64,000 nucleotides of DNA from Gluconacetobacter sacchari (lineage in GTDB: Bacteria; Pseudomonadota; Alphaproteobacteria; Acetobacterales; Acetobacteraceae), in NCBI RefSeq assembly GCF_014174255.1, contig NZ_JABEQJ010000024.1, positions 1 through 64,000 on the forward strand, read 5' to 3'. The notes under the pieces were generated by a model that saw nothing but the letters and a program-made list of their open reading frames with translations, was not told where the DNA came from and did not search any database. This document shows positions 16,645 to 25,008 of the stretch, piece after piece; positions within the stretch are counted from its first letter, which is position 1, and the number at the start of each line of letters is the position of its first letter. Both the position numbers and the translations under genes were made by a program.

Positions 16645-18185
16645 GCGCCTTCCCCGTAGAAATTCGAAATCGTCACATCAGAGGCCCAACTCGGGAACCC
16701 GGAAAGACACTTAACAAAAAATTCAACGTCAAGCTGATTGATAGATAGTCCTTCAGGAATATCCAGATAGGAGAGGAGTATCTTCTCTCCTACATGAAGA
16801 ACTGTTTCCTTCTCTGACAGGACCTGACGGTCTGGCCCGAGAATCCGCTGGTGAATGGCGAGCTTAGAAGCGCGGCTTTCCTGCGCACAGGATAGAAAAT
16901 ACCAAAGCCGTGTGGTCCCTTGTCCAGCAAGGCGAACCATGATCCGTGCCGGCTCCATCTCCGCACTGTGAACGGGGGGCAGGAGGATAATGCGATCGTG
17001 CTGGCAGATGGCCGCAGCATAATCTGGAAGATCCGAATAATGCGTGAGATTGGTCTCATGTCGCGCGATCGTCAGTTGATGGGATCGAGCACTCTCTTCG
17101 GCATCGAGATCATACTGGGTCACCACCATCTGGAGCTTATTTACGCCCAGAAAACGGGGAGGCGGCTGATGCTGGCCGGGATGGGAGCGGGAGACCAACT
17201 CCTGGAATTCCTTCCAGGATGCACACTGCCGCGCGAACATGGCCATGAAAAGCACATGGTCTGGCATATAAGCCCGATTGATCTGCGAGAAATTCACCGG
17301 TTCCAGCGATCGACGCAGCATCAGGTGGAAGATTTTGGCGACAAAATTATCCGCGATCAGTGTGTCGCCGGATTTATCAGTCAGATGCAGAAGCTCTTTG
17401 ATCATCCGCTCCCACCAGATGGCCTTGACGCTTTCGTACTGGCCACTGCGATGGAGGAAATCGAGAGCTTTTTCCTGAGCGAGGAAGACATCGGCAAAGA
17501 TATTGCGACCGGCGGTCAGGGAACGGTTTTTCTTCGAATCACGAATGCGATAATAATAGAAGGGCTCGCCCACAACGGAAATCCGTTTTGCTTGGGTCAT
17601 GGCTTCCCATTGAAACGGGATATCCTCCCCGATCAGGGCAGGGAAGCGCATCTGGTGGTGTTCCAGGAACTCTCGGCGGTAGCATTTGTCCCAGACCGGG
17701 GTTGGCATGGACAGGACGGCAGGGCAGGACCGGGCATTGAACGGCAGCGTCGCATAGCGGACGACGGGGTCGACAAAATGCGAAATAATACGGGCGCCTT
17801 GCGAGAAAACGGCATAGAACGAACCCACGACCATATCGGCAGAGGTCCGTTCGGCTTCCATGTAGAAGGCTAGGCCGTAGCCGGGATCAACCCAATCATC
17901 AGAATCGACAAAACAGATATATTTTCCGCGCGCGTGCTCCAGACCTGTATTGCGGGCGGGGCCCAATCCCTGGTTCTTCTTGTGAAGAACCAGGCGAATT
18001 CGTGAGTCCTTTGCGGCGAACCGACGGACTTCGGCCAGCGTGGTGTCTGTCGAGCAATCTTCAACGACAATAATTTCAAAACTGTCGAGTGATTGTTTTT
18101 GTAGAGAAGTTAAGCATTTCCCAATGTAATTTCTGACATTATAGGCTGGGACAATAAACGAAACTTGTATTTCTTCACTGCTCAT
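16641..18185 (-). CDS. Family 2 glycosyltransferase with C-terminal extension
   Basis: A 514-residue protein. The N-terminal GT-A domain (about 1-240) starts VSFIVPAYNVRNYIGKCL, has VEDCSTDTT and the divalent-metal-binding FVDSDDWVDPGY near residue 92. The remaining ~270 residues form a separate domain without a motif I recognise. An AGAGG ribosome-binding site precedes the ATG. It is the first gene after a 403-bp AT-rich gap and is coupled to the DUF4422 gene. It probably adds a sugar to the island's polysaccharide repeat unit. Confidence 0.87.
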   Translation of the reverse strand: MSSEEIQVSFIVPAYNVRNYIGKCLTSLQKQSLDSFEIIVVEDCSTDTTLAEVRRFAAKDSRIRLVLHKKNQGLGPARNTGLEHARGKYICFVDSDDWVDPGYGLAFYMEAERTSADMVVGSFYAVFSQGARIISHFVDPVVRYATLPFNARSCPAVLSMPTPVWDKCYRREFLEHHQMRFPALIGEDIPFQWEAMTQAKRISVVGEPFYYYRIRDSKKNRSLTAGRNIFADVFLAQEKALDFLHRSGQYESVKAIWWERMIKELLHLTDKSGDTLIADNFVAKIFHLMLRRSLEPVNFSQINRAYMPDHVLFMAMFARQCASWKEFQELVSRSHPGQHQPPPRFLGVNKLQMVVTQYDLDAEESARSHQLTIARHETNLTHYSDLPDYAAAICQHDRIILLPPVHSAEMEPARIMVRLAGQGTTRLWYFLSCAQESRASKLAIHQRILGPDRQVLSEKETVLHVGEKILLSYLDIPEGLSINQLDVEFFVKCLSGFPSWASDVTISNFYGEGA

Positions 18186-18588
18186 TATGCCTCTTGCTCC
18201 GTTATTTTAATATTAATGACTTTTTAATTGCCTTTTATCGATAATGAAGGTGACAGGATCGATAGGAACCGCCTTGTTTCTCAGGAGATCGGACATATTG
18301 ACTGGCTATGCGGCTTTTGACACGATTGCCAACTCTATGCAATGGCTAGGTTCGGCGAACTTAAAGTCGCGCTCACAAGAGTTCTTTTGATCATTGTTCA
18401 ATGTGAGGGCGCGTGGTTAATAAAAATATAGCATAGGCGATTAAAGTTCCCTCATATTCTGGAAGTGTCCAGTTTTGGATTGCTTCATTAGAGCGTATTG
18501 TAGGCCTATGCGCGAGAGTAGTTCGGTGCGATCGCGCCGAGAATTATCTTGAGGAACTCCAGGGCAGCGCGCTCTGAGGATGTGCGTA
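18186..18588. other. 403-bp AT-rich intergenic region inside the polysaccharide island
   Basis: No gene was recognised here. On the minus strand it lies downstream of the 758-residue glycosyltransferase and upstream of the next one, so it probably holds the promoter of the 18185-14338 genes. The half nearest 18588 reads on the minus strand as a short peptide-like stretch (SERAALEFLKIILGAIAP) before stops, which could be a degraded coding fragment or chance. Confidence 0.4.
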
Positions 18589-20865
18589 TCAGGGTATATG
18601 CGGGTGCGCCTTCAATGCACATGGCCGGGCAAGGCTCTTGTCCAATTCTTTAGTCATGTTGTCTTTGAGAGGGTCTCGGGCCAATATCAGGCTACTCAGG
18701 TCTATCGGGGATTGTTCCAGGCTCTGCTGTTGCAGCGTGCGGCGTCCAAAGAGGTCGGTAAAGCAGAGTCGCCCGTCATGGACCCAGATGCCGATCAAGG
18801 GCAGATCGGGCGGCAGACCATCCATCACCTCAAGCAAACGCAGATCGAGAAACAGCGCACCCTCCGGCGCGTTGAGAAGAGCATTGCGAAGATTCTGGAC
18901 GGGTTCTATTCGGACCGGCGCTGGGGCAAGTGCAGCACAGCATTGGCGAGAGAAGCGCGTTTCGTTTGTTCCTGCAATAATGAGGCGAATGAGCCCTTCT
19001 GTCTTATGTTGCGCCAGCATATCGACAAGAGACTGGGTGGACGGGTCATAATCCATTCTCTGTGCGAGAAGGATGAGGCAGCCGGGCGAAGGTGGGCGGA
19101 GGAACCGCGCCTGCTGTGCGGAAGAGCGAGACGCATAGCCTAGGTAGACAGAGGAGAGGTCGAGGTTCGGGCTGTAATACGGGTCTGCCTCGCGGATGCC
19201 GGGATAGCGGGTACGGGCGTACAGGAAATGCTCGCGGTTGGCCTGATGTTTGCGTGCCGTGACATCATATCCGCGGGAGCGGGATTCATGATGAATAATC
19301 CGGCTGCGGGTAGTGACGTACTGAGTGTAGCCCAGATCTCGTAGGCGCAGGCAGAGCGCGACGTCATTGAAAGAAAGCGGAAGATGTTCATCAAACATGC
19401 CGGCCTTCAGAAAGATGTCTCGCCGGATAGCCAGGCAGGCGCCTGTCACGGCGGACACCTCCCGCTGCGCGGTCAGGATGCCGTGATAGATGTCTGTATC
19501 GGCGGGGAGCCCGACGCCGATATGACCAACCCCACCATTCATGCCGATCAGACAACCCGCATGCTGTATGGTGTTGTCCGGGTAGAGTAGCAGACTTCCC
19601 ACAGCTCCGGTTTGAGGGCGCTGGAGGAGAGCCAACATGTCGGGAAGCCAGTACGCGTCTTTAAACTCGATATCATCGTTGAGAAAAAACAATATCGCGC
19701 CTTCGGTTTGGCGTACGGCTTCATTATTGACAGCGGAATAATTGAAATCCCGATCGTAATAAATCAGCCGGCAGGGCATCAGACAGTCTTTCAGCGCGGC
19801 TTCCGCCTGTTCAGGCTCCTTGTTGGTGATGATGATGGTTTCCAACTGTTCCCGATACCCTTCCGTGGTGCGATACAGGCTTTCCAGTAGCGTCTGTAGA
19901 TAGGTGCCATGGAAGGCGGTTGGGATGACAAGAGAGACCTTCAGCCCTTCCATGATTGGTGGCGATGGGGCCGCCGCAGGTGAAATCGGGGGGACGAGTC
20001 GAGCGGAAACGGACGCGGGCAGATGACTCAAGCAGAGTGGCAGATGCCGGACCTGAGACGAGGAAAGATGTCTGAGCATCTCATACAGGTACGAATCGTC
20101 CGGCCTGCCCTGTTCAGCCAGCCAATCGGGAGAAAGTGCGCAGCCTGCGGCGAGATAATCCACTTGGCCGAGCAATTCCGGAGAAAAGGCGGGTTTGAAG
20201 AATGGACGCTCATGTAGAATCGTACTGAGGTGCGTGTCGTGATCGGCGTAGAATAAAATGCTGCCGTCGGATAGGGCGCGGCATGCGATCTGCCCATAAT
20301 CCGGGACCAGCATGGCGGCCGTTCGCATCCATATGATGGCGTCATAGACATCGAGTTGGGTGGGGAGCGGGTCAGAGAGCGGATTGACCACTACTGTACA
20401 TCCTCGCTGCTCCTGTAAACTGGCCAGGCAAACGGGGTAATCGGGTGACCGGAGGGCCTCTGGACTGATGAGCACCAGGAGCCGGCGCGGGGTGACCTCA
20501 TCATCGTTCAAGCGAGGCAGAGGGTGGGCTTTCCGCCAGTGATGATAAGCCAAGTCAATGTGTGTCGGTGCGCGCCCTTTTTCGCGAAAGGTGCGCCAGA
20601 GGGCAGCCAACCCATGTTGCTTCGTGTGTTGAAACAGGGCTTGGAGATGCTGAGCGGCCAGGCGCAGGCGGGCAAAACGGGCGCGCCAGCGGCGGTTATG
20701 ATGCGTGACCTGCCGGATGGGCAGTGTCATTCGCCAGGAAAGCGAGTTTTTTAGTCGGGCATTGCGTTGGTAGAACGTTAGAAAAGAATGCTCAAGATCT
20801 CTGTAGGCCAGAGCTCCAGAGGGATATTCATCCAGATCAGGGGGAAAGCTCGGCTTTTCTTTCAT
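18589..20865 (-). CDS. Large family 2 (rhamnosyltransferase-type) glycosyltransferase
   Basis: A 758-residue protein with three parts. Residues ~1-310 are an unfamiliar N-terminal region with a basic segment (RRWRARFARLRLAAQHL). The central GT2 domain (~310-600) begins VSLVIPTAFHGTYLQTLLES, has FFLNDDIEFKDAYW as metal-binding site and FNDVALCLRLRDLGY as the acidic catalytic region. A ~150-residue C-terminal domain ends the protein. The GT2 core is typical of O-antigen rhamnosyl- or galactofuranosyl-type transferases. It starts 14 bp after the secreted-protein gene with AAGGA before the ATG, so the two are co-transcribed. Confidence 0.85.
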   Translation of the reverse strand: MKEKPSFPPDLDEYPSGALAYRDLEHSFLTFYQRNARLKNSLSWRMTLPIRQVTHHNRRWRARFARLRLAAQHLQALFQHTKQHGLAALWRTFREKGRAPTHIDLAYHHWRKAHPLPRLNDDEVTPRRLLVLISPEALRSPDYPVCLASLQEQRGCTVVVNPLSDPLPTQLDVYDAIIWMRTAAMLVPDYGQIACRALSDGSILFYADHDTHLSTILHERPFFKPAFSPELLGQVDYLAAGCALSPDWLAEQGRPDDSYLYEMLRHLSSSQVRHLPLCLSHLPASVSARLVPPISPAAAPSPPIMEGLKVSLVIPTAFHGTYLQTLLESLYRTTEGYREQLETIIITNKEPEQAEAALKDCLMPCRLIYYDRDFNYSAVNNEAVRQTEGAILFFLNDDIEFKDAYWLPDMLALLQRPQTGAVGSLLLYPDNTIQHAGCLIGMNGGVGHIGVGLPADTDIYHGILTAQREVSAVTGACLAIRRDIFLKAGMFDEHLPLSFNDVALCLRLRDLGYTQYVTTRSRIIHHESRSRGYDVTARKHQANREHFLYARTRYPGIREADPYYSPNLDLSSVYLGYASRSSAQQARFLRPPSPGCLILLAQRMDYDPSTQSLVDMLAQHKTEGLIRLIIAGTNETRFSRQCCAALAPAPVRIEPVQNLRNALLNAPEGALFLDLRLLEVMDGLPPDLPLIGIWVHDGRLCFTDLFGRRTLQQQSLEQSPIDLSSLILARDPLKDNMTKELDKSLARPCALKAHPHIP

Positions 20866-20879
20866 GTGAAGTGCCGTCC

Positions 20880-22343
20880 TTACTGGGCGAGTCCAAGAGA
20901 AATAAGCGCGTCATGAATAGAATTGTAAGCTTTTGCAAGCTCTTTGAGATCCATTTTTTTTGAGAGATCAAATTTTGGATGGATTTTCGGCGGCGTGATT
21001 GCGGCGTGACCCATGAAGCCGATTCCGGTGCGAGACAGGGTCAATTGTGGCCGCTCAGGATGTTGATAGGCGATGGAGAACTGGCCGTCGTCGTCACCGT
21101 GGCTCGTGCTGCCTAGTAGCCATGCGTGGGAGCCGTCGCCGAGTTGCAGCCCGGCCTGTTCAGGGCTGGTCGGCTGGGCATGCTCATCGTGCAGGATCAA
21201 GCTGTAGGGCCAAGTGTCGGCAGGCAAGCTTCCGCCCAGTTCGGTCGTATAACGATTGCGCAATCCCGGCCCCGTCGCTCCGGGTAGGCGGTGGTCGATC
21301 TCCAGGCCGGCTTTGCTCCAGTCATACAGGCCAATGCCGATGACAAAATTAGAACGCGCGCTGAACGGAATATAAGGACTGCCGCCATTCCCGCCGATAC
21401 GCAAGGCATAGTCTGCAGCTGGCCCGGCTGAGGGCAGGGTGCCATCATAGGTGTGGCGATCGCCGGAGAAACCGGCCAGATCGAGCATGGCGGTAACAGG
21501 ATAAGAGCGGGCATCCAGCGGGATGCCGGCCGCAGTCATTTCGTTTTCCAGCATGGGCGTTGCGACGAGGGATTGTCCATAAGCGCCCATATGGCTGGAC
21601 GAGAGCGCCTGCACGCCGTTGCTCATATTCATGATTCGTCCCGAATAGACGATTTCTAGCTCGGGAGATTTCTGGGGCTCCGGGGCATAGGGGGTTTGGA
21701 GATGAAAATCAGTGACCCAATAATGCTGGCCAGGTGGATGAATGCCATGATTATTGGCTCGGACGTAAGCGTAATAGGAAGAAAATTCATTGTGGCCGTG
21801 AGTTGGTACGGCCTCATTATAGATATCCATGGAGTTTTGCAGGCCAATGGCCGTGCCGCTGGAGGGCCGAGTGCGCCCATAGCTGACAAGTACATTCACC
21901 GGAGAGGGCAACTTGTCATAGGCATCCCAGTTATGCGCATTGTCATAAGCGTGGCTGAAGGTGACTTCATCCTTTGGCGAGATGACTAGCGGATGATTAT
22001 GAGTCAGGCTATTGTAAAGGAAGAAATCCGTTGGCCCGATGCCTGAATATTGTCCCAGCACCCAATTGCCGAATTTAACGTCTGAACGCGGGAATTTCGG
22101 GTCGTCAGGAAGCAGATCGATATGTGTACCTTCCTGGCTGTTATAACGGATAACAGAAGGGGCTGGGTCAGCATGAAGGATAGTCGTGTGCGCCATAAAA
22201 CCGAAGAAACAGGCAACGGACAGCAGGAGGGATGAATAGGAGGGCGTTCTGTATTGGAACGGATTGAAACAATAGGGGAGATGAAAAGAAGCAGGCAACG
22301 AGGTAAGCGAGCGGCGAGCGGCGTTCGATCTGACCGATGACAT
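20880..22343 (-). CDS. Secreted protein of unknown function in the polysaccharide island
   Basis: A 487-residue protein from the ATG at 22343, chosen because AGGAG lies 10 nt upstream; the frame is open back to 22499. A long N-terminus leads to a hydrophobic segment (SSLLLSVACFFGFMAHTTIL, near 37-56) and a likely signal cleavage at LHA-DPAP, so export is expected. The mature part is rich in Ser, Gly, His and aromatic residues and looks beta-structured. Its C-terminus (GIGFMGHAAITPPKIHPKF, then a helical end with SIHDALISLGLAQ) resembles the last segment of phage tail-spike and tail-fibre proteins. I do not recognise the family. Position beside glycosyltransferases suggests a polysaccharide-binding or -cutting role, which is inference. 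Confidence 0.7.
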   Translation of the reverse strand: MSSVRSNAARRSLTSLPASFHLPYCFNPFQYRTPSYSSLLLSVACFFGFMAHTTILHADPAPSVIRYNSQEGTHIDLLPDDPKFPRSDVKFGNWVLGQYSGIGPTDFFLYNSLTHNHPLVISPKDEVTFSHAYDNAHNWDAYDKLPSPVNVLVSYGRTRPSSGTAIGLQNSMDIYNEAVPTHGHNEFSSYYAYVRANNHGIHPPGQHYWVTDFHLQTPYAPEPQKSPELEIVYSGRIMNMSNGVQALSSSHMGAYGQSLVATPMLENEMTAAGIPLDARSYPVTAMLDLAGFSGDRHTYDGTLPSAGPAADYALRIGGNGGSPYIPFSARSNFVIGIGLYDWSKAGLEIDHRLPGATGPGLRNRYTTELGGSLPADTWPYSLILHDEHAQPTSPEQAGLQLGDGSHAWLLGSTSHGDDDGQFSIAYQHPERPQLTLSRTGIGFMGHAAITPPKIHPKFDLSKKMDLKELAKAYNSIHDALISLGLAQ

Positions 22344-22386
22344 TATCTGTTTACTCCTGTTCACATCATGCGACGGAACTTGCTTC

Positions 22387-23391
22387 ATGACACATGTGCC
22401 TTCCCATTCTTCGTCTCCCATCCGACTCTCCTGTATCAGCACGTCTGACGCCGAACCCATGCTGATCCGCTTCCTCTCCGGTCTAGAGAAAGAGATCACA
22501 GTTACGTGTCACGCCCTCGATCTTCCTGACAAGCCCGGCCTAGGCGGCGGCCCGAACCTATGGAAAAGCAAGACGCGCCTTCTTATTGAAGCCTGTCCGA
22601 TCGAAGGCCAGCAAGATGAGGAGAAGTTCGAGATTTTCTCCGATATAGATATCACCATCTACCGCCCATTTAGGGAACGGTTGCCTGCCTTGATGGAAGG
22701 CTATGATATCTTGTTCCAGCGCGAGTGGCTTTGGGAAAAGAGCCGCGCCAATATCGGGTTCATTGTCTTTCGTTGTACGCCGGCTGTTCGTGCATTCTGG
22801 GAAGAAATCCTTCGTCGCGTAGAGGTGAATAATGTCTGGGACCAGGAAGCGGTCAATATGCTTCTGGAAGACAAAGATTTTCTTGAAAAGAATAAGATAA
22901 AAGCAGGCTTTCTGCCGGAAGAGTTCTGGTGTTTTTCGATGGGCGCCCTGCCAGATTCTCCCTGTGTAATTCATCATGCAAATTGCGCGACCAGTATGGC
23001 AAAAAAATGGTTGCAGATGACATTATACCAGCCTCTGTTCGCGTCATCTTCCTGCCACCAACAAGGCGCATTTGCTACCGTTGTCCGGAAACTGACGAAT
23101 CGGGTATGGAGTTGTGGCAAGCTGGACCGGCGTAATTTGATCGGGCAGTTTGCTATCGGCGATGATGGGGCCGTTCAGCCTCATAATGGCAAGATCGACT
23201 TTCAGCATGTCACCGTTACTGATGGTGGGTTAGTTCTACATCGTAAAGGCGAAAAACTGAAATCAATTCTGGATGAGTTCTATGTTGATGCTCATCGTGG
23301 GCGCATGCTATGTGCCGGACGGTTGTGTCCGGAAGATTTTCTCTCAGCCCGACAGCGTAACGGTTTTTTCTTCATGCATGCCCCATTATGA
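22387..23391 (+). CDS. Putative nucleotide-diphospho-sugar transferase
   Basis: A 334-residue protein with features of the PF03407-like nucleotide-diphospho-sugar transferases: FSDIDITIYRPF (near 79-90) supplies a DxD motif, NIGFIVFRCTPAVRAFWEE (near 119-137) and NNVWDQEAVNMLL (near 145-157) follow the family pattern. The family assignment is from motifs only. It is the only plus-strand gene in the island and lies 43 bp from the divergent secreted-protein gene and convergent with kpsT. The first ATG at 22387 has a weak ribosome-binding site. Codons are AT-richer than in flanking housekeeping genes, consistent with horizontal transfer. Confidence 0.65.
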   Translation: MTHVPSHSSSPIRLSCISTSDAEPMLIRFLSGLEKEITVTCHALDLPDKPGLGGGPNLWKSKTRLLIEACPIEGQQDEEKFEIFSDIDITIYRPFRERLPALMEGYDILFQREWLWEKSRANIGFIVFRCTPAVRAFWEEILRRVEVNNVWDQEAVNMLLEDKDFLEKNKIKAGFLPEEFWCFSMGALPDSPCVIHHANCATSMAKKWLQMTLYQPLFASSSCHQQGAFATVVRKLTNRVWSCGKLDRRNLIGQFAIGDDGAVQPHNGKIDFQHVTVTDGGLVLHRKGEKLKSILDEFYVDAHRGRMLCAGRLCPEDFLSARQRNGFFFMHAPL

Positions 23392-23462
23392 TTTGAAGAA
23401 GACATAGTTGAAGCCTATCGTTAAGTGATATGCTGTTTTATGATCCGGGGCACTGGATCAAT

Positions 23463-23513
23463 TGATCTCCTTCTTCACGAAATTCATATAAAAATTTCGG
23501 AGGAAAGAGATCA
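23463..23513. repeat. Long imperfect hairpin between convergent island genes
   Basis: The left arm 23463-23484 (TGATCTCC...CGAAATT) pairs with 23493-23513 (AATTTCGG...GAGATCA) through about 20 base pairs, with one mismatch, one G-U pair and one bulged A, around an 8-nt AT loop. A perfect palindrome GATCAATTGATC overlaps its left side at 23456-23467. A bidirectional terminator is the simplest reading; a small mobile repeat is possible. Confidence 0.55.
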
Positions 23514-23557
23514 GATACTTAAGAGTACACCTCTATCTGATTTTATTCAGTTTGATA

Positions 23558-24205
23558 TCAGAAGTTATTGTACATATCTACTCCTTCTTGGACACTAGCG
23601 CAGATGGTCATTTTGCCATCCCGCAGAACCATACTGTGGTCGCAAGTTTCTCTGATAAAATCCATGCTGTGGGACACAATGATAAGGGAGCGATCGCTCC
23701 GTTTGTCGAAAAGTTCTTGGCGGCATCGTTCGGTAAAACGAGCATCGCCGACCATGATAACTTCGTCGATAAGATAACAATCGAATTCAATTGCGATGGA
23801 AAGGGCAAATGCAAGGCGAGCGCGCATACCCGACGAATAAGTCTTGACCGGTTCGCGAAGGTGGTTGCCCAACTCCGCGAAGTCATCTACGAAACCGCGC
23901 ATTTCAGCATAGTCTCGGTTATAGATGCGGGCAATGAAACGCAGATTATCCAAGCCGCTGAGGCTGCCTTGGAATGCCCCAGAGAAGGCCAGTGGCCATG
24001 AGACGGACATGTCCCTTTCAACCCGTCCGGCCGTTGGGAGGTCAACGCCGCCGATGATCCGCAGCAGTGTTGATTTTCCCGCGCCGTTATGGCCAAGGAT
24101 TCCCCATTTTTCGCCTCGTTGAACGGTACAGTTGATTCCGTTCAGAACACGACGAACGCCCGATGAGGTATGGAATTCTTTAATAATGCCATCGCATTTT
24201 ATCAT
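23558..24205 (-). CDS. kpsT: ABC transporter ATP-binding protein for capsule export (KpsT-like)
   Basis: A 215-residue ATPase that energises polysaccharide export through KpsM. Walker A is GHNGAGKST (near 38-46), the signature is YSSGMRARLAFAL (near 122-134), and Walker B is DCYLIDEVIMVGD, the DEV...GD form typical of polysaccharide exporters. It lacks the C-terminal carbohydrate-binding domain found in Wzt O-antigen ATPases, so the short KpsT capsule type fits better. The ATG at 24205 overlaps the kpsM stop (ATGA); upstream in-frame ATGs would extend into kpsM. Confidence 0.9.
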   Translation of the reverse strand: MIKCDGIIKEFHTSSGVRRVLNGINCTVQRGEKWGILGHNGAGKSTLLRIIGGVDLPTAGRVERDMSVSWPLAFSGAFQGSLSGLDNLRFIARIYNRDYAEMRGFVDDFAELGNHLREPVKTYSSGMRARLAFALSIAIEFDCYLIDEVIMVGDARFTERCRQELFDKRSDRSLIIVSHSMDFIRETCDHSMVLRDGKMTICASVQEGVDMYNNF

Positions 24206-25008
24206 CCTGTGATTTCCAAATGTTTCCTGATATTGGTTGTCAAAAGAATGCCAATTATTAACAATAATACAGTCATCCACGTATTATAAAAGAGATCGTA
24301 TCTGACACTCGCAGAAATACCAAACTGCCCACCTCTGACCATTTCTATATTATTTGCCATAGGAGATAGCAGTAGTATCCATTGATATCGGAGCGGAAGC
24401 CAAGCAACCATGATAAAGGCTCCAGAAAATGGAAGAGAAAGATAAGAAAAAATGGACACAATTTTTTCGATAAAATCGGACATTTCACTTAAAGCGGCTC
24501 CAATCAATGCTGTTGCAAAGCAAAAAAAGCACTGATACGTCAAGCCAAGAAGAATTAGGCCATAATTCTGTGGAGTTTTCATGAAGCCGAGCATAATTGC
24601 AGCTAAAGCTACAAACAATCCGGCCATAATTGTCCCAATGATTTCCAGAAACGTACGCGCGGTTATAATATCGAAAGGTGTAACTTGTCGATGGAAGAGC
24701 AGGCTGCCATTTGCTTCATACGCCTTTATTGCTCGAGCCAAGCAATGACGCCACATTGTAAGGGGAACATATCCTGTTACTACGATAGCGGTCATTGCCA
24801 ACCCATGTTCGCGAGCCGGCCGTATAGCTGTCCAGACGATGGCTACCCCAGAGCAGAACAAGATGGGCTCACCAACTAGCCACAGAAAACCCAGATTATC
24901 TCGCCCATAGCGAGTGTGGATTTCCCGCAGGATAAGAGCATGGATAACCTTGTACTGAATCTTGAAATGATAGAACAGGGATTCGCTCATTTGCGATTGC
25001 CATTTCAT
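24202..25008 (-). CDS. kpsM: ABC transporter permease for capsule export (KpsM-like)
   Basis: A 268-residue inner-membrane permease of the ABC-2 family. REIHTRYGRDNLGFLWLVGEP near the N-terminus is the conserved cytoplasmic lead-in of KpsM/Wzm proteins, followed by about six hydrophobic segments and LLLSPMANNIEMVRGGQFG near 213-231, also typical. It pairs with kpsT and moves a lipid-linked polysaccharide across the inner membrane. Both ends overlap neighbours by 4 bp, showing a tight kpsE-kpsM-kpsT operon. Confidence 0.9.
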   Translation of the reverse strand: MKWQSQMSESLFYHFKIQYKVIHALILREIHTRYGRDNLGFLWLVGEPILFCSGVAIVWTAIRPAREHGLAMTAIVVTGYVPLTMWRHCLARAIKAYEANGSLLFHRQVTPFDIITARTFLEIIGTIMAGLFVALAAIMLGFMKTPQNYGLILLGLTYQCFFCFATALIGAALSEMSDFIEKIVSIFSYLSLPFSGAFIMVAWLPLRYQWILLLSPMANNIEMVRGGQFGISASVRYDLFYNTWMTVLLLIIGILLTTNIRKHLEITG

